Shown here: piece after piece, positions 53,865 through 60,778 of the stretch
Numbering within the stretch: the stretch's first letter is position 1
Layout: every line of letters starts with the position of its first letter
Origin: Rouxiella sp963747655
Lineage (GTDB): Bacteria; Pseudomonadota; Gammaproteobacteria; Enterobacterales; Enterobacteriaceae
Assembly: GCA_963747655.1 (NCBI GenBank)
Contig: CAVVFS010000003.1
Span: 930,001-994,000, forward strand
Direction of reading: 5' to 3'
DNA: 64,000 nt
Notes under the pieces: generated by a model
Databases searched by the model: none
What the model saw: the letters and a program-made list of their open reading frames with translations, nothing else
Told to the model about the DNA's origin: nothing
Translations under genes and position numbers: made by a program

Positions 53865-54091
53865 GTTTTTCCACGTTTCTGCGGTTGTCCGCCCTGCATC
53901 GGTATTGATTTTAAGCCAGAACGGCATCAGGCAAAGCGGTAATAAAAGTTATAGCAGGCTATTTTCTATGATTTGGCTGGGATAGACAATCAATGCTTTT
54001 ATTTTCGCGGCATACGAACCGTAAAACCTGGCGTTGATTGCATTTAAAAACAGGCAAGATCCATTCCTTATGCAGGCTGATTGCATCGTGA

Positions 54092-54107
54092 TGTGATCGA
54101 CATCACA
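54092..54107. promoter_or_regulatory. consensus CRP site upstream of tsgA
   Basis: TGTGATCGACATCACA has both perfect CRP half-sites (TGTGA and TCACA) with the standard 6-base spacer. It is centred about 190 bases before the tsgA start and 235 bases before the prfC start, in a divergent region of 424 bases that otherwise holds no gene. Confidence 0.8.
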
Positions 54108-54288
54108 TATATTTTTTGCATAAGTTTTTGTCTTGCATTAAAAATACCTGTCTTATCACATAACTGGTCCGCACCTTTCTGGATAATCGGCCAACAATAG
54201 TTTCAAGCTGCACAAAAGCGGTGTTGAACGATGATATTTAACTCTTTTGCATGTTTTAACCTCTTATACATCACAAGGATGTATCTTA

Positions 54289-55467
54289 ATGACTAAAAGT
54301 AATCGATCGCTACTCACCTGGATTAGCTTTTTCTCGTATGGACTCACTGGCGCATTAGTCATTGTCACCGGCATGGTAATGGGCAACATCGCCGACTATT
54401 TCGGCCTGCCAGTTTCCAGCATGAGCAATACCTTCACCTTTCTTAACGCCGGTATTTTGATTGCAATATTCCTGAATGCCTGGCTGATGGAACTTATCCC
54501 ATTGAAGCGTCAGCTGATTTTTGGATTTTTGTTAATGGTGCTGGCCGTTGCTGGCCTGATGTTGAGCAAAAGTATCAGCGTGTTCTCACTGTGCATGTTT
54601 GTACTCGGAGTCGTCAGCGGCATCACTATGTCGATCGGCACCTTTTTAATCACCAATATCTATGAAGGCCGTCAGCGCGGCTCTCGACTGCTGTTTACCG
54701 ACTCATTCTTTAGTATGGCGGGGATGATTTTTCCGATAATCGCCGGAATGTTGCTGGCACGCAGCATTGGCTGGTACTGGGTTTACGCCTGCATCGGCGT
54801 CCTGTATCTGGCAATTTTCGTCCTGACCCTGATGGCCGATTTCCCGGTACTGGGCAAGAAAGCAGAAGCGACCAATCAGCCGGTAGCAAAAGAAAAATGG
54901 GGGATCGGCGTGCTTTTACTGTCGATTGCTGCACTGTGTTACATATTGGGCCAGTTAGGCTTTATCCAGTGGTTGCCTGAATACGTCACTAAAACGTTTA
55001 ATCTCAATATTAATCAGGCAGGTAAGTTGGTCAGTGATTTCTGGCTGTCTTATATGATTGGCATGTGGGTATTCAGCATCGTGCTGCGTTTCTTCGATTT
55101 GCAGCGCATCGTGACTCTCCTGACTCTGCTGGCCACAGTAGCGATGTACCTGTTTATTTCAACGACTAACCAGTCACATCTGACCCACATTATTCTGGCT
55201 CTGGGATTTGTTTCCAGCGCTATCTACACCACAATCATTACTTTAGGTTCGTTGCAGACCAAGGTTTCTTCACCAAAACTGGTTAACTTTATCCTGACCT
55301 GCGGCACTGTCGGCACCATGTTGACCTTCGTGGTAACGGGGCCAATTGTGGCAAAAAGCGGCGCACATGCAGCGTTGGCGACGGCTAATGGGTTGTATCT
55401 GGTGGTATTTGTGATGTGTCTGCTGCTTGGTTTTGTGACCAAACATAGAACGCACGGTCACGAATAA
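54289..55467 (+). CDS. tsgA: MFS transporter TsgA
   Basis: A 392-residue, 12-helix transporter (393 in E. coli). It has MTKSNRSLLTWISFFSYGLTGALVIVTGMVMGNIADYF and the stretch GTFLITNIYEGRQRGSRLLFTDSFFSMAGMIFP, which is almost identical to E. coli TsgA. The substrate is unknown; Salmonella tsgA was linked to selenite/tellurite resistance. The ATG at 54289 with AAGGA 9 bases upstream is preferred over 54247. In E. coli tsgA lies near nirBD-cysG, so its place beside prfC is a rearrangement. Confidence 0.93.
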   Translation: MTKSNRSLLTWISFFSYGLTGALVIVTGMVMGNIADYFGLPVSSMSNTFTFLNAGILIAIFLNAWLMELIPLKRQLIFGFLLMVLAVAGLMLSKSISVFSLCMFVLGVVSGITMSIGTFLITNIYEGRQRGSRLLFTDSFFSMAGMIFPIIAGMLLARSIGWYWVYACIGVLYLAIFVLTLMADFPVLGKKAEATNQPVAKEKWGIGVLLLSIAALCYILGQLGFIQWLPEYVTKTFNLNINQAGKLVSDFWLSYMIGMWVFSIVLRFFDLQRIVTLLTLLATVAMYLFISTTNQSHLTHIILALGFVSSAIYTTIITLGSLQTKVSSPKLVNFILTCGTVGTMLTFVVTGPIVAKSGAHAALATANGLYLVVFVMCLLLGFVTKHRTHGHE

Positions 55468-55531
55468 TAGAATAGACAGACAGACAGACACTGTAATTTG
55501 AATAGTTGAAATTTGGATAGATAGACACTAA

Positions 55532-55557
55532 AAAGCGGGCGCAATGCCCGTTTTTTT
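55532..55557. terminator. bidirectional terminator between tsgA and rimI
   Basis: A GC-rich stem CGGGC / GCCCG with loop GCAAT, preceded by an A run and followed by seven T residues. It serves tsgA on the plus strand and rimI on the minus strand. Confidence 0.88.
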
Positions 55558-55999
55558 AGCCGATTGGCAACGCCATGATAATGGCATCTTCCCGCCCAGA
55601 GGCCGCTGGATAGTAGTTACGGCGAATAGACACTTCGTTGAATCCCAAGCTCTCATACAGAGAAATCGCACCACGATTGGAAGCGCGAACCTCAAGCCAC
55701 AGCGTAAACACGTCACGCGCTTCAAGCTGAGACAGAATTTCTTCGAGCAGAATACGCCCCAATCCCTGCCGCTGATGAGCCGGATCGATGGCAATATTAA
55801 ACAGCGTGGCCTCATCAAGCACGGTCTGCACAATCGCAAAACCAACCATCTTGCCCTGCTGTTCTAGCTTAAGATTGAGATAACGTTCGCCCTGATTGGT
55901 GGCCAACGTTTTTTCACTCCAGGGAAAAGCATGGCTGGCCTGCTCAATCTCAAAGGCACGCGTCAGATCAGCGGGGGTCAGGATAGAAATGTTGTTCAT
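55556..55999 (-). CDS. rimI: ribosomal protein S18 alanine N-acetyltransferase
   Basis: A 147-residue GNAT acetyltransferase (148 in E. coli) that acetylates the N-terminal Ala of S18. The acetyl-CoA loop is IDPAHQRQGLGRILLEEIL, and the C-terminal NYYPAASGREDAIIMAL is characteristic of RimI. The start at 55999 overlaps the end of holD by 32 bases, the same arrangement as in E. coli. Confidence 0.97.
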   Translation of the reverse strand: MNNISILTPADLTRAFEIEQASHAFPWSEKTLATNQGERYLNLKLEQQGKMVGFAIVQTVLDEATLFNIAIDPAHQRQGLGRILLEEILSQLEARDVFTLWLEVRASNRGAISLYESLGFNEVSIRRNYYPAASGREDAIIMALPIG

Positions 56000-56381
56000 T
56001 TTCACAAATCTGCTGCCAGAGCGCGCGTTTGGCTCCAGCATCTTGAGAAAGCTCGGCCAGTGCCGGGCTGAATAACTGTGCACCGGCAACCGCTAACGGT
56101 TCACTAATGCCCAGTCGCCAGGTATTACAGTGCGTGTCTTCGGGCAGCATTGCGACCTGTTCCGTTTGCAGGCAATAAACCTGCGAATCGTGCAGGTTGA
56201 GGCTGCGGATCACGTCTTTTATCAATAAATGCCCTTCCAGCGGCAGTACATCGGCAACAATTAACAACTTTGTTTGATCCGGCAGACTGACAGCAACTTC
56301 GCCTTGTAAAACAGTGGGGCGACGCAGCGTCCACTGGGTTATTCCCAGTTGCTGTAATAGCCAGTCTCGTCTTGATGCCAT
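55968..56381 (-). CDS. holD: DNA polymerase III psi subunit
   Basis: A 137-residue protein, the E. coli length, that links the clamp loader to the chi subunit and SSB. It starts MASRRDWLLQQLGITQWTLRRP, where the N-terminal helix contacts the clamp loader in the known complex, and contains LLIVADVLPLEGHLLIKDVIRSL. The 3' end overlaps rimI by 32 bases. It is divergent from rsmC. Longer open frame upstream is ignored because it runs into the rsmC gene. Confidence 0.95.
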   Translation of the reverse strand: MASRRDWLLQQLGITQWTLRRPTVLQGEVAVSLPDQTKLLIVADVLPLEGHLLIKDVIRSLNLHDSQVYCLQTEQVAMLPEDTHCNTWRLGISEPLAVAGAQLFSPALAELSQDAGAKRALWQQICENEQHFYPDPR

Positions 56382-56493
56382 GTTTTTTCCTGCCCGTTGG
56401 CGACTCTTATAGCGCGCTATGCTAGCAAACACATCGAACCTGCGCCAATAAACCTCTATAATGCCGCCCATATTCCTGAGGAGCCTTAATCTG

Positions 56494-57540
56494 ATGTCAG
56501 CATTAACCCCGGCCAGTGAAGTAATACTGCGCCACAGCGATGATTTTACCGGCCGCCGCGTACTGTTCGCCGGTGATTTACAAGATGACCTGCCAGCCGA
56601 TTTCGATGCCGAAGACGTGCGGGTCCATACCAATCAATATCACCACTGGCAGATGCTCAGTGCTTCGTTGAAAGACGACGTCCAGTTTGGTCTGGTAGCA
56701 GATGCCGAGTTTATCGCGGCCAGCGATCTGCTGATTTATTACTGGCCGAAGAGCAAACAGGAAGCCAAATTCCAGCTGTTTAACCTGCTTTCCACTTTGC
56801 CCATCGGCATTGACGTATTCGTGGTGGGTGAAAACCGCAGCGGCGTGCGCAGCGCGGAAGAGATCCTCTCCGAGTTCTGCCAACTTGATAAAATCGACAG
56901 CGCGCGTCGTTGTGGTCTCTATCATGGCCGTCTTGAGAAACAGCCTGAGTTTGACGCCGAAGACTGGTGGCAGACTTATATGGTTGAAGAAGTGACAATC
57001 AAAACGCTGCCGGGCGTGTTCAGCCGTGAAGGTCTGGACAGCGGAAGTCTGTTGCTTATCAACAGCTTCGAAGAACCGATTAAAGGAAAAGTGCTGGATA
57101 TCGCCAGCGGTTCCGGCGTGCTGGCCTCTGTTTTGGCAACCTATTCGCCGAAAATGAAAGTGACTCTCAGTGACGTGGGTGCCGCCGCACTGGCTGCCAG
57201 CCGCGCTACGCTTGAAGCCAACGGCCTGACCGGTGAAGTGATCGCCAGTAATGTTTATTCCGACATTAAAGGTCGCTTCGATATGATTATTTCGAACCCG
57301 CCGTTCCACGAAGGCCTGCAAACTAGCCTGCATGCCTCAGAGCAGTTGATCCGCGGCGCAGTCAACCACCTGAATATTGGCGGTAAACTGCGCATCGTGG
57401 CTAACGCCTTCTTGCCTTACGCAGCACTGTTGGACGCCACCTTCGGCAACCATGAAGTTCTGGCACAGAATGGCCGTTTCAAAGTGTACGAAGCCACCCG
57501 TGGCCGTCCACCGCGCGATGATAAAAAGAAAAAGCGTTAA
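56494..57540 (+). CDS. rsmC: 16S rRNA m2G1207 methyltransferase
   Basis: A 348-residue enzyme (343 in E. coli) methylating G1207 of 16S rRNA in the 30S subunit. It has an N-terminal pseudo-domain and a C-terminal catalytic Rossmann fold with the catalytic motif MIISNPPFHEGLQTSL. The SAM-binding motif I reads KVLDIASGSGVLASVL, where most relatives have DVGCGAG; the key glycines remain but the block is unusual. The start at 56494 (MSALTPASEVILRHSDDF) matches the E. coli N-terminus and follows GAGGAG. It is divergent from holD, as in E. coli. Confidence 0.95.
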   Translation: MSALTPASEVILRHSDDFTGRRVLFAGDLQDDLPADFDAEDVRVHTNQYHHWQMLSASLKDDVQFGLVADAEFIAASDLLIYYWPKSKQEAKFQLFNLLSTLPIGIDVFVVGENRSGVRSAEEILSEFCQLDKIDSARRCGLYHGRLEKQPEFDAEDWWQTYMVEEVTIKTLPGVFSREGLDSGSLLLINSFEEPIKGKVLDIASGSGVLASVLATYSPKMKVTLSDVGAAALAASRATLEANGLTGEVIASNVYSDIKGRFDMIISNPPFHEGLQTSLHASEQLIRGAVNHLNIGGKLRIVANAFLPYAALLDATFGNHEVLAQNGRFKVYEATRGRPPRDDKKKKR

Positions 57541-57550
57541 TCCGGCATCA

Positions 57551-57606
57551 TTAGCTGCTGAACATTGACTGTTAAACGTTAGCTGTTAACTATTAAAGGT
57601 TAACTA
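57551..57606. repeat. degenerate tandem array, 4 x 14 bp
   Basis: Four 14-base units, TTAGCTGCTGAACA, TTGACTGTTAAACG, TTAGCTGTTAACTA and TTAAAGGTTAACTA, starting 10 bases after the rsmC stop. A weaker fifth unit (57607-57620) runs into the 3' end of the aldo-keto reductase gene, whose stop is at 57600. Confidence 0.7.
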
Positions 57607-58592
57607 TTAAGTAGTTGCATAACTTCCGGCCTGTAGCGATCGCCTGAGGCGGAATGTAATGGGAAAGCAGCTTCGATCGCCGCGAGTTCGGCTTCACTCA
57701 GAATGACATCAAGCGCGGCGATGTTTTCTTCCAGATATGTGCGACGCTTTGTTCCCGGAATTGGCACGATATTTTCACCCTGTGCCAATACCCATGCCAA
57801 CGCCAGTTGAGAGGGTTTCACGCCTTTTTCGCTGGCGAGTTCGGCCACTTTGTCTGCCAATCTCAAATTCCTGGTAAAATTCTCTCCCTGAAAACGCGGA
57901 TTCTGTTTGCGGAAATCATTGTCGGCAAAATCATCGGGAGTACGTATCGTCCCAGTCAAAAAACCGCGTCCTAGCGGGCTGTAAGGCACGAAGGCAATTC
58001 CCAGACGTTGACAGGCTGGCAGAATGTTCGTTTCGACCTCACGGCTCCACAGTGAATATTCCGTCTGTAATGCTGTAATCGGATGCACCTTGTGCGCCCT
58101 TTCAAGCGTAGCGGCACTGACTTCACTCAAGCCGATATAACGGATTTTTCCCTCACGCACCAAATCAGCCAACGCTCCCACGCTGTCCTCAACTGGCACA
58201 GTGGGATCGGCACGATGCTGGTAATAGAGGTCAATCACATCGGTTTGCAGGCGTTTCAGGCTACCTTCGACAGACTTGCGAATATAGTCTGGATGACCGT
58301 TAGTGCCTCTGGCATGAGGATTGGTCGGGTCGCGGACAATTCCAAATTTAGTCGCTAGAAACACCTGATTGCGACGCCCCTGCAATGCCTTGCCCAGCAG
58401 TTCTTCATTGGTATAGGGACCATACATGTCTGCGGTATCGAGCATAGTAACGCCCAGCTCAAGCGCACGATCCAGCGTGGCCAGGGACTCTTTTTCATCC
58501 ATATTATGGGTATAAAATTCGCTCATCCCCATGCAGCCCAAACCCAGCGCAGACACCATTGGACCATTTTTGCCTAATTGACGTTGTTGCAT
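57600..58592 (-). CDS. aldo/keto reductase
   Basis: A 330-residue NADPH-dependent aldo-keto reductase of the YakC/AKR13-like group, reducing carbonyls. The catalytic tetrad is visible as Asp52 and Tyr57 in LDTADMYGPY, Lys82 in LATKFG, and His near 125 in YYQHRADPTV. PIPGTKRRTYLEENIAA is the C-terminal cofactor-binding signature. It is divergent from a LysR gene with a spacer of about 150 bases, so likely under its control. Both genes are extra relative to the E. coli rsmC neighbourhood. The substrate is unknown. Confidence 0.88.
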   Translation of the reverse strand: MQQRQLGKNGPMVSALGLGCMGMSEFYTHNMDEKESLATLDRALELGVTMLDTADMYGPYTNEELLGKALQGRRNQVFLATKFGIVRDPTNPHARGTNGHPDYIRKSVEGSLKRLQTDVIDLYYQHRADPTVPVEDSVGALADLVREGKIRYIGLSEVSAATLERAHKVHPITALQTEYSLWSREVETNILPACQRLGIAFVPYSPLGRGFLTGTIRTPDDFADNDFRKQNPRFQGENFTRNLRLADKVAELASEKGVKPSQLALAWVLAQGENIVPIPGTKRRTYLEENIAALDVILSEAELAAIEAAFPLHSASGDRYRPEVMQLLNS

Positions 58593-58743
58593 GTTTATTC
58601 CCTCAAAGTGCTTTGGATGGAAAACTGTACTTTCTATGAAAAAATTTGCTGCCGATGGAAATCAGTTTGGTTGTTTACGGCAAAAAGATAAATCTACTAA
58701 TTTGTGCAACACTGTTCAGAAATCGCAAACAATAAGGCACAGC

Positions 58744-59637
58744 GTGGATCAGATTCAGGCGATGCGGATTTTTATCCGAATTACAGAATTGGGCAGCTTT
58801 ACTCGTGCAGCGGAAGATTTGGAATTACCCCGTGCGACGGTAAGCACGACCTTAAAAAATCTTGAGCAAAGGCTGGGAGTACGGCTTTTTCTACGCACCA
58901 CGCGGCAGGTAAAAATTACCGAGGAAGGCGAGCAGTATTATCAGCGCTGCCTGCAATTGCTGTCGGCTTTTGATGAAGCTCATAACCTGTTTGCTCATCA
59001 CCAGGCTCAGCCGGAAGGTCACGTGCGCATCGATATGCCGCATTCAACGGCGCGAGAAATTGTGCTGCCCGCGTTACAGGAATTTACCGCACGATATCCA
59101 AAGCTCCACCTCACAGTGAGCGCCAATGATAATGCGGTAGATATGCTGCATCAGGGCGTGGACTGTGTGATCCGCGCGTGGCCGACCGAAAATGAAAACT
59201 TGCAGTCGCGGCCGATAGCCATGCTGGAACAAACGACCTGTGCCTCAAAAGATTATCTGCAACGTTTTGGTATGCCCAAAACACTCGCGGATTTAAAACA
59301 GCATCAGGCCGTCGCCTATTTCTTTGCTCATCAGCGACCGGAATCGCATTTAGAGTTTGTGAGCAATAAAAAAACTCAGCGGGTAACGATGGACTACACG
59401 CTTACCGTAAGCGGTGCCGATGCTTATATTGCTGCTGCTAAAGCGGGATTTGGGCTAATTCAGACTTCGCGCCGGGTTGTGGCTCCCTTTCTTGCTCGCG
59501 GGGAGTTGGTCGAAGTCCTGACCGAACACTCTCCGCCGCCGATGCCGCTGTACATTATGTATCCTCCGGGACGTTTTCTTGCACCGCGCGTTCGGGTGTT
59601 GCTCGACTGGTTAATCGAACTGTTTGCACGATTATAA
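58744..59637 (+). CDS. LysR-family transcriptional regulator
   Basis: A 297-residue LysR regulator. The N-terminal helix-turn-helix reads MRIFIRITELGSFTRAAEDLELPRATVSTTLKNLEQRLGVRLFLRTTR, and the effector domain starts at about 93 with GHVRIDMPHSTAREIVLPAL. The start is taken as GTG at 58744 with AAGG 6 bases upstream; an ATG at 58762 is the alternative, and an open extension upstream to 58591 overlaps the divergent gene and is rejected. It probably regulates the adjacent aldo-keto reductase and itself. Confidence 0.83.
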   Translation: MDQIQAMRIFIRITELGSFTRAAEDLELPRATVSTTLKNLEQRLGVRLFLRTTRQVKITEEGEQYYQRCLQLLSAFDEAHNLFAHHQAQPEGHVRIDMPHSTAREIVLPALQEFTARYPKLHLTVSANDNAVDMLHQGVDCVIRAWPTENENLQSRPIAMLEQTTCASKDYLQRFGMPKTLADLKQHQAVAYFFAHQRPESHLEFVSNKKTQRVTMDYTLTVSGADAYIAAAKAGFGLIQTSRRVVAPFLARGELVEVLTEHSPPPMPLYIMYPPGRFLAPRVRVLLDWLIELFARL

Positions 59638-59766
59638 ATACTCGATAAAGCAATCTAAAAACGTCTATAAAACCAACAACAAGGCATTGCACCGGCGAGA
59701 TAACGCACGATTCTGGCTAAAAGTGCATTTTTTTACAGCAATCATCGTCTTTCGATGAAATAACTA

Positions 59767-59794
59767 TTGACGCCCTCGTGAAAATCTCTAGAAT
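59767..59794 (+). promoter_or_regulatory. promoter of the tRNA-Leu cluster
   Basis: -35 TTGACG (59767-59772) and -10 TAGAAT (59789-59794) with a 16-base spacer, followed by a GC-rich discriminator TCGGCCCC typical of stringently controlled stable RNA promoters. The first tRNA begins 58 bases downstream of the -10. Confidence 0.78.
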
Positions 59795-59851
59795 TCGGCC
59801 CCGTGGTTGCTTAGTCGTATAGACGATGTTTTATACGTTAAGAAACGGTTT

Positions 59852-59938
59852 GCGAAGGTGGCGGAATTGGTAGACGCGCTAGCTTCAGGTGTTAGTGTTC
59901 TTACGGACGTGAGGGTTCAAGTCCCTCTCTTCGCACCA
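59852..59938 (+). tRNA. tRNA-Leu (anticodon CAG), copy 1
   Basis: An 87-base gene with encoded CCA. The acceptor stem GCGAAGG pairs with CTTCGC, the D-loop carries TTGGTAGACGC, and a long variable arm (GTTCTTACGGACGT) marks a class II tRNA. The anticodon CAG is in CTTCAGGT. It reads CUG codons. It corresponds to the E. coli leuQPV cluster at the same map position. Confidence 0.97.
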
Positions 59939-59977
59939 AACAACCATAGGCAGTAAATCAGTACAACGCAGAACGTT

Positions 59978-60064
59978 GCGAAGGTGGCGGAATTGGTAGA
60001 CGCGCTAGCTTCAGGTGTTAGTGTTCTTACGGACGTGAGGGTTCAAGTCCCTCTCTTCGCACCA
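59978..60064 (+). tRNA. tRNA-Leu (anticodon CAG), copy 2
   Basis: Identical over all 87 bases to copy 1, including the encoded CCA. It lies 39 bases after copy 1 and is presumably processed from the same transcript. Confidence 0.97.
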
Positions 60065-60124
60065 CTGTGATTGTATAGCTGATGCCAAAAGAAGTAGAAC
60101 TACCGCAAGTAAGTAATCATTTGT

Positions 60125-60211
60125 GCGAAGGTGGCGGAATTGGTAGACGCGCTAGCTTCAGGTGTTAGTGTTCTTACGGACGTGAGGGTTCAAGTCCCTC
60201 TCTTCGCACCA
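60125..60211 (+). tRNA. tRNA-Leu (anticodon CAG), copy 3
   Basis: Identical over all 87 bases to copies 1 and 2. It follows copy 2 by 60 bases. No convincing T-tailed terminator is visible after it. The three copies meet heavy demand for the CUG codon. Confidence 0.97.
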
Positions 60212-60376
60212 GATGACTCTTCAGAATACCTTCAAGATACTCGTTTCTCTTTATAGATTTCTCTAGTTCCTCTCTCTAAAAACACGCCCAATTCTGCAAA
60301 ATATCCTTAAGATTCAATATAATCCCTGATTCATATTCAGTTAATTTCCAGATAAACCATCCGCAATTATCTCGGT

Positions 60377-60661
60377 TTACATCAAATTAAAGTTTACTGA
60401 AATCGCGGCTAATCCTCCTGCCAGCGCCACAAATGACGGCAGCAAAAGGTAATGTCTCAATTTACTGTGGAACAGCATAATCAGCGTCGCTAGCATCGCG
60501 ATAATCACCAGATCTTTGAGTTGTTCGAGTGATATGTTTGCCAATGCCAGAATAGGCAGCAGCGCACACGGCAACAATACGCCCCATCCGCTGGACAAAC
60601 GCTTTGCGAAAACCCCACTGACTCCCCACAATCCGCACGCTGCTACTATCGCTGCTATCAT
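60377..60661 (-). CDS. small hydrophobic membrane protein (DUF1435-like)
   Basis: A 94-residue protein with three to four hydrophobic segments (residues about 1-18, 25-40, 50-62 and 75-92). The sequence begins MIAAIVAACGLWGVSGVFAK. GAGGG 5 bases before the ATG at 60661 supports the start; an upstream in-frame ATG at 60709 has no site. The overall pattern resembles small enterobacterial DUF1435 proteins, but I am not certain of the family. Function is unknown. It follows the tRNA cluster and is convergent with it. Confidence 0.6.
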   Translation of the reverse strand: MIAAIVAACGLWGVSGVFAKRLSSGWGVLLPCALLPILALANISLEQLKDLVIIAMLATLIMLFHSKLRHYLLLPSFVALAGGLAAISVNFNLM

Positions 60662-60739
60662 GATGCTATCCCTCACCAATTGATAATGATAACTAGTAGC
60701 ATATAGCAACTTTTCTCATTCCGCACTTATTTATAAAAA

Positions 60740-60764
60740 AGCCCCAATCATTTTGATTGAGGCT
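60740..60764 (-). terminator. dihydroxyacetone kinase terminator
   Basis: An 11-bp stem with one mismatch (AGCCCCAATCA / TGATTGAGGCT) and a 3-base loop, followed on the minus strand by six T residues. It lies 15 bases after the kinase stop codon. Confidence 0.88.
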
Positions 60765-60778
60765 CTCTCGATTTGCCG

